Of a stretch of DNA of 64,000 nt, positions 24,411 to 33,705 are shown piece by piece; position 1 is the stretch's first letter; every line of letters begins with the position of its first letter. Origin of the DNA: Caldilineaceae bacterium (GTDB taxonomy: Bacteria; Chloroflexota; Anaerolineae; Caldilineales; Caldilineaceae); assembly GCA_020433455.1 (NCBI GenBank), contig JAGRCP010000018.1, forward strand, positions 1 through 64,000, given 5' to 3'. The notes under the pieces were generated by a model. The model was not told where the DNA came from, searched no databases, and was given only the letters and a program-made list of their open reading frames with translations. The position numbers and the translations under genes were made by a program.

Positions 24411-25415
24411 ATGGATCCCAGCGTAAAGCGCACCCTGACAAAACCGACAAATTGGCTGACCTTCAGCGGCGGGCTATTGCTCATTTTTCTGCTCCTGCGC
24501 CAAATCAACGGGCGGGACGTGCTGGATATGCTGCTGGCCACGGATCCGGGCTGGTTTCTCCTTGCGTGCGGCGTCTACGTACTGGCAAACCTACTGCGGG
24601 CGGAGCGCTTTACGGTAATGCTGGCCATGCCGGGAGCCTGGGCGCCCGTGACCATCTTACCCCAAATGTTTGCCCTCAGCCTGCTCAACAACGTATTGCC
24701 CGGCCGCGCGGGAGAACTCTCCTTTCCCTACTACATGTACAAGCGCCACGGGATGAGTATTGGCGAAAGCGGCTCCGCCCTGCTCACGGCACGTATTTTT
24801 GACTATGTGGCTATCGCCGTCCTCTACCTCTTCTTCACCCTGCGCGAGCTGGACAACCTGAATCCCGACGCAGCCCGTATCGTCACGGGCGTAGGCGTCT
24901 TGCTGGCAATTTCGGTCCTCCTCCTGGTCAGCGCACCCTGGCTGGCGGATGCGGCGGTGATTTTTACCGAGCGATTGCTACGCGCAACGAAACGCCATGA
25001 AGCATCCCCGGCCCGCTCCCTCATCGCCACGGGGAAGCAAGCGGCCATCGCGTTGCGGCGCATGCGCAATCCCCGCACCTACCTGCTCACCTTTGTCTGG
25101 TCATTGGCCGTATGGCTGGTCACCTTCGCCTGGTTTGCCGCGCTCATGCAGGCCATTGGTTTGAAACAGCGCTATCCGCTGGTCGTCGTAGGCAGCACGT
25201 TTGCCAGCTTGGCCAAAGCCATCCCTTTTGTTACGATTGGCGGGTTCGGGGCGCACGAAGCCGGCTGGACCATCGGCTTCACCCTCACGGGCATGGCTCG
25301 TGAGACCGCCATTGCCAGCGGTTTTGCCGTAAACATTCTAACGCTGCTCATGTCGGTGATTTTCGGCAGCGCAGCGCTGATCTATTTGCAGCGGAATGGC
25401 GGGGAAGCGGAGTAG
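24411..25415 (+). CDS. LPG-synthase-TM / UPF0104 flippase-like membrane protein
   Basis: A 334-residue, roughly eight-helix protein of the lysylphosphatidylglycerol synthase transmembrane (UPF0104/AglD-like) family. Characteristic segments are LLNNVLPGRAGELSFPYYM near residues 91-109, ARIFDYVAIAVLYLFF, and the FVTIGGFGAHEAGWT loop near 275-288. Without the cytoplasmic aminoacyltransferase domain, members are usually inferred to move or modify lipid-linked glycans. It lies between two GT-C-like membrane proteins, which supports involvement in cell-surface glycan assembly. Its end overlaps the longest possible reading of the next gene. Confidence 0.78.
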   Translation: MDPSVKRTLTKPTNWLTFSGGLLLIFLLLRQINGRDVLDMLLATDPGWFLLACGVYVLANLLRAERFTVMLAMPGAWAPVTILPQMFALSLLNNVLPGRAGELSFPYYMYKRHGMSIGESGSALLTARIFDYVAIAVLYLFFTLRELDNLNPDAARIVTGVGVLLAISVLLLVSAPWLADAAVIFTERLLRATKRHEASPARSLIATGKQAAIALRRMRNPRTYLLTFVWSLAVWLVTFAWFAALMQAIGLKQRYPLVVVGSTFASLAKAIPFVTIGGFGAHEAGWTIGFTLTGMARETAIASGFAVNILTLLMSVIFGSAALIYLQRNGGEAE

Positions 25416-25488
25416 TGATGTGGCGGAGTTGCACAGTCGCCCCTCCGCCACCCCGCAACCTGCCACTTGCTACCTGCCCACCTGCCTC

Positions 25489-27714
25489 ATGCCGCTCCGC
25501 CACCGCGCAACCTCGCCCCTCCGCCTCATTCTTGCTGCGTACATCCTGCTCGCAGTGGCGTACAGCGTGGTGAATCCCCTCTTCGAATCGCCGGATGAAA
25601 TTTGGCATTACGAATACGTACGCTGGCTGGCGGAAGGCAACGGCCTGCCCCATCCCGATGATGTGGGAGACGCGCCCTGGCACCAGGAAGGCAGCCAGCC
25701 GCCCCTTTACTACCTGAGCGCAGCGCTGCTGACCAAACCCATTCCCACCGACAACGCGGCCGCAGTCATCCGCTACAATCCCCATGCGGCCATCGGTCAG
25801 GCGGAGGCATGGGGCAATCGCAACGTCATGGCCCATGGTCCGGCTGATCAATGGCCCTGGCGAGGCGTAGCCCTGGCCGCACACATAGCCCGCTTCTTCT
25901 CCATTGCGCTGGGCGCGCTCACCGTCTTTTTCACGTACAGGATTGGTCGCACGATCTTTCCCGCGCGACCGGCCATCGCGCTCTGCGCCGCGTTGCTGGT
26001 GGCATTCAACCCCCAGTTTCTCTTTCTCTCCGCGGCGGTGAACAATGACAACCTGGTCACCATGCTGAGCGCGGCCGGCCTCCTGCTGGCGGTGACGGCC
26101 TTGGCGCAGCGCACGCCCCAGGGAGATCAGGCCGCTCCGTCATGGCAGTTGGTTGCGCTTATGGGCGGCGTGGCGGGATTGGCCATGTTGAGCAAGCTGA
26201 GCGGTCTCTTCACCCCTCTGCTCGTGGGCGCGGCGCTGACGATCATCGCCTGGCGGCTGCGCTCATGGCGGGCATGGCTCGGCTTTGCCGCGTTGGCAGG
26301 CGGCACGGCCTGCCTGGTTGCAGGCTGGTACTATGTGCGCAACCAGATCCTTTTCGGCGATCCCCTGGCCCTGTCGGCCATGTTCGACATCCTGCCCCGC
26401 CGGGCCTTTCCGCCCACAACCGACGAACTTCTGGCGCGCGCACAAGGTATTTGGCGCTCCTATTGGGCCGTCTTCGGCTGGTTCAACGTGGTGACGGCCG
26501 ACTGGATCTACGCCGTCTTTACCGGTCTCACCCTGGCGGGGCTGGCCGGTCTTTTGCTCAGCGGTCCGTTGGCTCGCCTCACCCGGCGCACGCGCGCGGC
26601 CGTGGATCCCTGGCAGGTCGCGCTGCTGATTGGCCTGAGCGCAGGGATTCTCCTGCTTCTCTGGCGCTGGGCCCAGATGCGCTATCCCCAGGGGCGGCTC
26701 CTCTTTCCCGCCATCAGCGCCAACGCAATCCTGCTGGGCTGGGGATTAACGAATTGGTTTCCCCGCTCCCGGGCAAACTGGGCGCCGATTCTGCCGGCCG
26801 GGTTGTTGGTTCCCCTTGCCATCGTCATGCCCTGGTCAACCATTACGCCCGTCTACGCGCCGCCGGTTCCGGTAACGCGCGCCGCCATCCCCCAGCAGAC
26901 GGACGTTTCCTTCGGCGACGCCCTGAATCTGGCGGGCTTTGAGTTGGGAGCGGAGGAAGTGCATCCCGGCGGCGCTCTGCCCGTCACCCTTTATTGGGAA
27001 GCTTTACGCCCGCTGGAACAGGATTACAGCATCTTCATTCACCTGACCGACGAAAACCAGATCCTGCAGGCCCAGCGCGATTCCTGGCCAGGCAAGGGAA
27101 ATGCACCGACGCGGAATTGGTCGCCCGGCGTCATTCTGCCCGACGAGTACCGGATTAGCGTACCCGCTACCACGCCCGCTCCGGCCCGCCTGCGCGTGGA
27201 TGTAGGAGTTTACGACTACGCTTCGGGCGACCGCCTCCTGGTCAACGGTCAGGACTACTGGACGGTGGGTTACATTACCCTCACGCTCGCGGTGGAGGGC
27301 GATCTGCCCCACGCCACCTTCGTCAATTTTCAGGACGAAATTGCGTTGGTCGGCTTCGACTTCGACCGCCGAGTCATGCAGCCGGGCGAAACCCTCGCGC
27401 TTACCCTCTGGTGGGAAGCGCTGTCCGCGCCCGCCCAGGACTACAAAGTCTTCACCCACTTGGTTTTACCGCCGGAGTCAGTCTGGGCCCAGGAAGACGA
27501 TCGCCCCCAGGACGGCAACCGACGCACCAACACCTGGCAATCCGGCGAGCGCATCGAAGACCACTACACGCTTACGCTGCCCCCGGACGCGCCATTGGGG
27601 GTTTACTTTGTGGAGATTGGCCTTTATGATTCAAAGACGGGCAAGCGTCTCCAGGTCGAATTCAGCGACAAGGGCATCGTCCTGGGGCAGGTACGGGTGA
27701 CAGAGGATGAATAA
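25489..27714 (+). CDS. GT39/PMT-like membrane glycosyltransferase with tandem C-terminal beta domains
   Basis: The product has a GT-C loop after the first helix with the paired acids in FESPDEIWHYEYVRW, as in the ArnT/PMT (GT39) families, then about ten helices. After the last helix come two copies of a ~125-residue beta-sandwich-like module. Each opens with 'LAGFELG..EVHPGG.LPVTLYWEAL' or 'LVGFDFDRRVMQPGETLALTLWWEAL' and contains 'DY.(I/V)F.HL'. The start is taken at the ATG at 25489 (MPLRHRATS); an upstream ATG at 25396 lies inside the previous gene and gives a Pro-rich leader of unlikely composition. It probably transfers sugar from a polyprenyl donor outside the membrane. Confidence 0.72.
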   Translation: MPLRHRATSPLRLILAAYILLAVAYSVVNPLFESPDEIWHYEYVRWLAEGNGLPHPDDVGDAPWHQEGSQPPLYYLSAALLTKPIPTDNAAAVIRYNPHAAIGQAEAWGNRNVMAHGPADQWPWRGVALAAHIARFFSIALGALTVFFTYRIGRTIFPARPAIALCAALLVAFNPQFLFLSAAVNNDNLVTMLSAAGLLLAVTALAQRTPQGDQAAPSWQLVALMGGVAGLAMLSKLSGLFTPLLVGAALTIIAWRLRSWRAWLGFAALAGGTACLVAGWYYVRNQILFGDPLALSAMFDILPRRAFPPTTDELLARAQGIWRSYWAVFGWFNVVTADWIYAVFTGLTLAGLAGLLLSGPLARLTRRTRAAVDPWQVALLIGLSAGILLLLWRWAQMRYPQGRLLFPAISANAILLGWGLTNWFPRSRANWAPILPAGLLVPLAIVMPWSTITPVYAPPVPVTRAAIPQQTDVSFGDALNLAGFELGAEEVHPGGALPVTLYWEALRPLEQDYSIFIHLTDENQILQAQRDSWPGKGNAPTRNWSPGVILPDEYRISVPATTPAPARLRVDVGVYDYASGDRLLVNGQDYWTVGYITLTLAVEGDLPHATFVNFQDEIALVGFDFDRRVMQPGETLALTLWWEALSAPAQDYKVFTHLVLPPESVWAQEDDRPQDGNRRTNTWQSGERIEDHYTLTLPPDAPLGVYFVEIGLYDSKTGKRLQVEFSDKGIVLGQVRVTEDE

Positions 27715-27725
27715 AGGAGGCAATC

Positions 27726-28925
27726 ATGCAGTTCGATATGGTTTTTGAGGGCGGCGGAGCCAAGGGCATTGTCTTTATCGGCGCATTGCAAAAATTTGTG
27801 GAAGCCGGACACGAGTGGGGACGCCTCATGGGCACGTCCGCGGGAGCCATTACGGCCGCGCTCCTGGCTACGGGCTATTCTCCGGCTGATCTGGACGCCA
27901 TTATGCAGGAGACGGTGGACGGCAAGCCCGTCATGCTCACCTTCATGGACACGCCTCGGACGTTTGGCGAAGCGACTATTGAGCAGAGCCTCATGCGCAC
28001 GTGGCTACGGGAAGAAGACAACCCCTTCCTGCCCAACCGCCTGGAGGAGCGCATGGACGATTGGATTGCCGATAGCCTATTGCGCTCGTCAACCTTCCGC
28101 CACATCTTTTCCCTGGTGGAGCGGGGCGGTTGGTTCGCAGCCGATTCCTTTGAGGATTGGCTGACGAACAAGCTGAATCACGCACCCGGTCACGGCGGCG
28201 CGCCTGATTACGGGACGATGACGCTGGCCGAATTTTATGCCGCCACCGAACGCCATCTTTCCCTCGTGGCCGCGGATACGACCGCGGGCCGGCTCCTGGT
28301 GCTCAACCACAAAACCGCGCCCAACTGCCCCCTGGTCATGGCCGTGCGCATGTCCATGAGCATCCCGCTCCTCTGGCAGGAGGTCGTCTGGCAGGCCGAG
28401 TGGGGGCCGTACATGGGGCGCGATCTGACCGACGACACCATCGTGGACGGCGGCGTCCTCTCCAGCTTTCCCATCGAACTCTTCATCGCGCGGGGATGGG
28501 AGCGGTGGATGGACGAACAGGCGGGCGGGCGCATTCTGGGCCTGCTGATCGATGAACAGTTGGAAGTGCCCGGCCAGCCGGCACGGCAAAACAGCGGCGC
28601 GCTGGACAGTGCGTTGGGGTATTGGCGCACGGGACGACGCCTGCTCAACCTCATCAACACCATGATGCAGGCGCGGGATAAGGAAGTGATCGAGGCCAAC
28701 CGGGAATTGGTGGTGAGCCTGCCGGCGCGCGGCTATGACACCGTGGAGTTTGCCATGACCGACGCGCGCCGCACGGACCTCATCGCGGCCGGGGCCGCGG
28801 CCATGCAGGCCTATCTGACCGAACTGGGCCCGGAGCCGGCCATGCTGCCCCAGCCCGCGGCTGATGATGCAACCCGCATCACGACGGCTGAAGCCAGCGC
28901 TGAACGAATTTTGGGCGGATGGTGA
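27726..28925 (+). CDS. Patatin-like phospholipase
   Basis: The 399-residue protein carries the patatin fold's oxyanion motif EGGGAKG at residues 8-14, the nucleophile elbow GTSAG at 38-42 and the catalytic aspartate in VDGGVLSSFP near residue 240. This completes the Ser-Asp dyad of lipid acyl hydrolases. No signal peptide is seen, so it is probably cytosolic or membrane-peripheral. AAAGGAGGCAATC before the ATG is a strong ribosome-binding site. It lies 11 bases after the GT39-like gene and probably shares its transcript. The lipid substrate is unknown. Confidence 0.88.
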   Translation: MQFDMVFEGGGAKGIVFIGALQKFVEAGHEWGRLMGTSAGAITAALLATGYSPADLDAIMQETVDGKPVMLTFMDTPRTFGEATIEQSLMRTWLREEDNPFLPNRLEERMDDWIADSLLRSSTFRHIFSLVERGGWFAADSFEDWLTNKLNHAPGHGGAPDYGTMTLAEFYAATERHLSLVAADTTAGRLLVLNHKTAPNCPLVMAVRMSMSIPLLWQEVVWQAEWGPYMGRDLTDDTIVDGGVLSSFPIELFIARGWERWMDEQAGGRILGLLIDEQLEVPGQPARQNSGALDSALGYWRTGRRLLNLINTMMQARDKEVIEANRELVVSLPARGYDTVEFAMTDARRTDLIAAGAAAMQAYLTELGPEPAMLPQPAADDATRITTAEASAERILGGW

Positions 28926-28973
28926 GTTCACGCTCGTCAACCATTCCGGGCTACTCTAAGGAATTACGCCTCC

Positions 28974-30620
28974 ATGCCTAAATTTGATTTTCAGAAGAAA
29001 AACATAGGAGCCGATGCCGGAGCCGGCTTGACCATGGCGATTGTGGCAATCCCGGACGCAGTCGCATCGGCAATTTTGGCCGGCGTCAATCCGATCTTCG
29101 GATTCAACGCCTACATGATCGGGATGCCCGTTTCGGGCCTCTTCACCAGTTCCCAGTTTATGAACTGCGGCCTGACCACGGCCATGATGTTGATCGTTGC
29201 AGGGGCGGTGGCAGGCGCTTCCGACTCGGAACAGGCTGGGATTCTGGTCACGTTGACGATCCTGGTCGGCATCTTCCAGCTGGTCCTGGGCTTTTTCAAG
29301 CTGGGACGGTTGACCCGCTTTATCTCCAATGCGGTGATGACCGGCTTCTTTACCGGGATCGCGGTCTCCATCATTCTCGGCCAATTAAGCGGTTTGACCG
29401 GCTATGAGAGCGAAGCCGGCAATCATATCAGCCGCACGGTGGATTTGCTGCTCCACTTGGATCAGGTTCAATGGCCCACATTCCTGACGGGCGCCGCAAC
29501 GATCATCCTGAGTGCGGTGCTGACGCGCACGAAAATCAGCAATTACGCCCTGATTGCGGCGCTGCTGGTTGTGACTGCGCTGGTGGCTCTACTGGGCCTT
29601 TCGTCCGTGCCGCTCATCGGAGACAGCTACGAGATATCGGGCGCGCTGCCCCGGCTGTCTTTACCGGACCTGACGCTCATCCCCCAGCTGATTTTGCCGG
29701 CTGTCTCGGTAGGCCTGATTGGCTTGATCCAGGCTGCGGGCGTCAGCCAGAGCATCCCCAACCCCGACGGCTCTTACCCGGATCCGTCAGGCGATTTTGT
29801 GGGCCAGGGCATCGGGAACACAGCTGCGGGTCTGTTTCAGGGCCTGCCCGTGGGCGGTTCGCTGGCGGGCACGGCGCTGACCATCAGCTGCGGGGCCCGG
29901 TCGCGCTGGGCCAACATCTTTGCCGGCATACTCTTTGCGCTTCTGGTAATTCTGGTGGGGAGATGGGTGGGGTTGGTGGCCGAACCGGCCATTGCCGCGC
30001 TCTTGATCCTGGCCGGTTGGGCGACGATCAAAGTCAGCAGCATTTTGAATGTGTGGGACGTGGGTCTGGGTTCGCGCCTGATCATGATCATCACCTTCCT
30101 GGCGACGCTGCTGATTCCCGTGCAGTGGGCCGTTTTGCTGGGGGTGGGCCTGTCGTTCCTGGTCGAATTCCTGCGCTCGGCGAATGACGTTCGTTTGGTC
30201 GAGGTGCGCCGGAACGAAAACGGCGCCTTTATTGAGCAGGATGCGCCTGCACGCTTATCCTCCCACCAGGTGACCCTGCTCCAGGTATGGGGCACCCTGG
30301 AATTCTCCAGCGCCCACATATTGGAGGGGGCGCTCCCCGACGTGGGGGATGCAGAGCGCCCGGCGGTTATCCTGCGCATGCGGGGACGAAACGATATCGG
30401 CAGTACGCTCATCGGCGTATTGGAGCATTACTCCCAGCGCCTGGCCGCCAACGGCGGCAAGCTGTTCCTGTCCGGCGTAGACCCTCATATGTTGGCCCAA
30501 CTGCGCAAAACCCGCACAACCAAAGTCATTCCGGAAGAAAATATTTTCCCTGCAACGCCTGAGTTGGGTGAATCTACCAGGCAGGCCATGCAGGCAGCGC
30601 AAGCGTGGCTTGAACAATAA
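28974..30620 (+). CDS. SulP-family anion transporter with STAS domain
   Basis: The 548-residue protein shows the SulP/SLC26 layout. An N-terminal amphipathic helix leads into TM1 with AGLTMAIVAIPDAVASAILAGV, followed by IFGFNAYMIGMPVSGLFTSS, the anion-binding region. In all there are about twelve to fourteen helices. A C-terminal STAS domain from about residue 430 (VTLLQVWGTLEFSSAHILEG, then VILRMRGRNDIGSTLIG) follows. Substrates in the family include sulfate, bicarbonate and dicarboxylates; this one is not assigned. It ends the rightward envelope run, facing the convergent rhamnosidase gene across a hairpin repeat. Confidence 0.88.
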   Translation: MPKFDFQKKNIGADAGAGLTMAIVAIPDAVASAILAGVNPIFGFNAYMIGMPVSGLFTSSQFMNCGLTTAMMLIVAGAVAGASDSEQAGILVTLTILVGIFQLVLGFFKLGRLTRFISNAVMTGFFTGIAVSIILGQLSGLTGYESEAGNHISRTVDLLLHLDQVQWPTFLTGAATIILSAVLTRTKISNYALIAALLVVTALVALLGLSSVPLIGDSYEISGALPRLSLPDLTLIPQLILPAVSVGLIGLIQAAGVSQSIPNPDGSYPDPSGDFVGQGIGNTAAGLFQGLPVGGSLAGTALTISCGARSRWANIFAGILFALLVILVGRWVGLVAEPAIAALLILAGWATIKVSSILNVWDVGLGSRLIMIITFLATLLIPVQWAVLLGVGLSFLVEFLRSANDVRLVEVRRNENGAFIEQDAPARLSSHQVTLLQVWGTLEFSSAHILEGALPDVGDAERPAVILRMRGRNDIGSTLIGVLEHYSQRLAANGGKLFLSGVDPHMLAQLRKTRTTKVIPEENIFPATPELGESTRQAMQAAQAWLEQ

Positions 30621-30626
30621 GGAATT

Positions 30627-30692
30627 ACGTCCCCGGCACTGGCCACAAACTTTGCCGATAGCCAGTGTGGCGTCGGCCAGTGCCGGGGACGT
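30627..30692. repeat. Hairpin repeat (GGAATWACGTCCCCGG family), copy 1, between convergent genes
   Basis: ACGTCCCCGGCACTGGCC (30627-30644) is matched exactly at 30675-30692. The copy is bordered by GGAATT on the left and TTAAG on the right. A related hairpin with the same border words occurs at 49811-49852. Both lie between convergent genes, so they may act as bidirectional terminators. Confidence 0.65.
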
Positions 30693-30718
30693 TAAGGGAT
30701 TCGATTTTCTGGAGCAGC

Positions 30719-33529
30719 CTAGACTGAACTGCCCGCCTCGGCCAACTCCTCGTTTAATAGTTCCGCGGCCCCGGCTTCATCCGGCAACATGCGAAGCGCC
30801 TGACGCAGGGGCATCCCGCCCTCGTTAGCGAGGATGATCTGTAAAAAGTGGGGCGCGCCCAGGCGCTCTAATCCGATCATGACGGCTTCACGCGCGGCCG
30901 GCTCGCTCATGATCTCGCTCACCAGATCGTCAACCGTGTACGGGCCGCGGGCATCGGAAGCGGCGTAGTCCGCTGACCAACTCCACGTACCGGAGCCCAC
31001 CTCCAGGGGCGATCCGTCGTTGCCGGGCAGGCTGACCAATGCAGTTGTGTTAGGCGGGATAACGACGCTCATGTGTATACGGCCATTTTCGATTCTCCAC
31101 GCACACTCGGCCGGGCCGTAAGGGGTTAGGTGGCGAACTTCGGCCTGGGTAATACCGCCGCCCGGCCGGGGCTTGATGGCGATGCGCCCATAGCCGGGTG
31201 CATCCGGGGCCAGGCCGCAGATCGTGCGCTGCATCCAATCCGCCACCGCGCCCAGCGCGTAATGGTTGAAGGAAGTCATCTCGCCGGGGTTGATGGATCC
31301 GTCAGGCAGCATGGAATCCCAACGCTCCCAGATGGTGGTGGCGCCCATGGTCACCGGGTAGAGCCAGGAAGGACATTCCCGCTGGGTCAACAGGCGATAG
31401 GCAGTCTCGTAATGGCCGGTATCGCACAGCGCGTCGCAAATGAGCGGCGTGCCCACAAACCCGGTACGGATGCGATACCCGCCGTCCCGCACCAGCGTCG
31501 CCAGCCGGTCGCCCGCGCGCCGGCGCTGCTCGTCCGTCGGCAGCAGGTCGAAAGCGATGGCCAGGGCATAGGCCGTCTCGGTATCGCTCATCATGCGCCC
31601 CGCGGGCGTGATGTACTCCCGGATAAAAGCGGCCTTGGCATTGGCGGCCACTTCCGCATAGCGAACTTCGTCAGCCGTCCGCCCCAGAATCGCCGCGGTC
31701 CGGGCCGTCAGAGCGGCGGAGTGGACAAAGTAGGCCCCGGCGACGACGGCCTTGTCCGTACGCGCCTCCCACGGCTTATCGGGCGGTGCGGCAGGGTCCA
31801 ACCAGTCGCCGAACTGAAAGCCGATATCCCACAGGAAGTTATCGCCCGCGGCCTGAACCATGTAGTCCACCCAGTCGCACATGCTCTCAAACTGGTCGGC
31901 CAGGATCAGGGGATCGTCATAACGCTGATAAAGCACCCAAGGCACGATCACGGCCGCATCAGCCCAGGCTGCCGCGGCGCCATCGCCCAAAATATCGGGC
32001 ACAATGTGGGGGACGGCGCCGTCAAGTTTGGCCTGCTCAGCCGCCAGATCGGCCAGCCAGGAACGCAGGAAGCCGCTCACGTCGTAGAGAAAAGCCGCGG
32101 TGGGCGCAAAGATCTGGATATCACCCGTCCAGCCCAGGCGCTCATCGCGTTGGGGGCAGTCGGTGGGTACGTCCAGGAAGTTGCCGCGCATGCTCCAGAT
32201 CACATTTTCATGCAGCTGGTTGAGCAGCGGGTCCGAGCACTCGAACCAACCGGTGCGCTCCATGTCCGAGTAGAGGACGACAGCCGTAAGATTATCGGCC
32301 CGCAGCTCGCCGGGCCAATTCTCGATTTCGACATAGCGAAAACCGTGGAAGGTGAAGTACGGCTCATACTCCTCAACGCCCCCGCCGCGCAGGGTATAGC
32401 GATCGACGGCCTCGGCCGTGCGCAGCGGCCGCGTGCCCAACTCGCCCTCTTCCAGAACCTCGGCATGGCGCAATGTGATAGTGCGTCCGGCCTCGCCTTC
32501 CACCGTAATGCGCAGGCGGCCGACCAGGTTCCGGCCAAAATCCGCCAACGTCTTGCCCGAGGGGGATTGAATGATGCTCACCGGAGCAAACTCCGCCATG
32601 CGACGCACGGGCGGGCCGACCGGTGCGGTTAGAATCGCCAGGTCCCGGGGCAGGATGCCCACGTCCGACCAGGCGCTTGCGTCAAAGCCCGGGACCGCCC
32701 AGCCGTCCATCTCCAGCCGCGCATCATAGGTTTCGCCGTCGTAGATGCTGCTGACCCGAATGGGACCCGTGGCCGCGCGCCAGTCGGCATCGGTGACAAT
32801 GCGCTCCGTGGTCCCGTCGGCATAGGTCACTTCGAGTTGGGCCAGCAGCGCCGGCTTATCGCCGTAAATGTTCATGCGCCCGCCGCCGAATCCAAAACGT
32901 CCCCGATACCAACCGTCGCCCACGATCGCGCCGACAACGTTTGCGCCCGATTGGAGCAGATCGGTCACGTCAAATGTCTGATAGCGCAGGCGGCGATCGT
33001 AGACGGTCCAGCCCGGGGCAAGGACCTGATCGCCCACCGGCCGGCCGTTGATGTACGCTTCGTAAACGCCGAATGCAGTTACATAGAGGCGGGCGGATTG
33101 GATTGCGTCGCCCAGTTCAAATTCCCGGCGCAAATAGGGCGCCGGGTTGGGTTGGGACGTATCTTCATCCCAGGCGGGCGTGATGAAGCGGGCCGACCAG
33201 TCGTCAACGTGCAGGAACCCCGCTTCAATGAACGCGGGTTCGCTCCAGAGCGATTCGCTGCCGTCCGCGCCCCAGACGCGCACCTTCACGCTCACCCGGC
33301 GGCGGGATGGAAGGGACGTAAAGGGCCAGTCAACCAACACAGATTGATCCGATTCCACACGGCCGGTCTGGTCGCCGTCAGCGTCGCAACAGGCAATCTC
33401 ATAGGCGGACTGCCGCCAGTTTGGGATATCGGTTTCGACCTGCCACGATAAGCGCGGCCGATCAAAGCCGATGCCTGTGGGCTCGCTTAAATGCTCAACT
33501 TTTATGCTGGAAACAGCAACCTCTGACAT
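30719..33529 (-). CDS. GH78 alpha-L-rhamnosidase
   Basis: The 936-residue enzyme follows the GH78 order: an N-terminal fibronectin-like domain (PTGIGFDRPRLSWQV near residues 17-31), two beta domains (YLRREFELGDAIQSARLYVT; GDGWYRGRFGFGG), then an (alpha/alpha)6 catalytic barrel. The active-site loop reads DVPTDCPQRDERLGWTGD in mid-protein and holds the general acid and neighbouring acids. A C-terminal beta domain follows. No signal peptide is present, so it is cytosolic and acts on imported rhamnosides. About 60 extra helical residues at the C-terminus (from EIMSEPAAREAVM) are not part of usual GH78 proteins. It is the last gene of the transporter operon. Confidence 0.92.
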   Translation of the reverse strand: MSEVAVSSIKVEHLSEPTGIGFDRPRLSWQVETDIPNWRQSAYEIACCDADGDQTGRVESDQSVLVDWPFTSLPSRRRVSVKVRVWGADGSESLWSEPAFIEAGFLHVDDWSARFITPAWDEDTSQPNPAPYLRREFELGDAIQSARLYVTAFGVYEAYINGRPVGDQVLAPGWTVYDRRLRYQTFDVTDLLQSGANVVGAIVGDGWYRGRFGFGGGRMNIYGDKPALLAQLEVTYADGTTERIVTDADWRAATGPIRVSSIYDGETYDARLEMDGWAVPGFDASAWSDVGILPRDLAILTAPVGPPVRRMAEFAPVSIIQSPSGKTLADFGRNLVGRLRITVEGEAGRTITLRHAEVLEEGELGTRPLRTAEAVDRYTLRGGGVEEYEPYFTFHGFRYVEIENWPGELRADNLTAVVLYSDMERTGWFECSDPLLNQLHENVIWSMRGNFLDVPTDCPQRDERLGWTGDIQIFAPTAAFLYDVSGFLRSWLADLAAEQAKLDGAVPHIVPDILGDGAAAAWADAAVIVPWVLYQRYDDPLILADQFESMCDWVDYMVQAAGDNFLWDIGFQFGDWLDPAAPPDKPWEARTDKAVVAGAYFVHSAALTARTAAILGRTADEVRYAEVAANAKAAFIREYITPAGRMMSDTETAYALAIAFDLLPTDEQRRRAGDRLATLVRDGGYRIRTGFVGTPLICDALCDTGHYETAYRLLTQRECPSWLYPVTMGATTIWERWDSMLPDGSINPGEMTSFNHYALGAVADWMQRTICGLAPDAPGYGRIAIKPRPGGGITQAEVRHLTPYGPAECAWRIENGRIHMSVVIPPNTTALVSLPGNDGSPLEVGSGTWSWSADYAASDARGPYTVDDLVSEIMSEPAAREAVMIGLERLGAPHFLQIILANEGGMPLRQALRMLPDEAGAAELLNEELAEAGSSV

Positions 33530-33705
33530 TATTTTCTCCTGATTGCGCAGCGCTGATCCGCGGCACGTTGATAGTAACTCAACTCAAATTTGATTGTAAG
33601 CAAAAAAAGACCGTCTCACAGGTTCGGAAAAACCGCGCAGAACGCTCACTTGCAGTTCAAAATATACAGCACCCCAAGGCGCATGAATATCCGCTTGCCG
33701 CAACC

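Noticed and set aside
31130-32632. 500-codon plus-strand frame opposite the rhamnosidase
   Set aside because: Antisense shadow of a conserved GH78 gene; no domain recognised.
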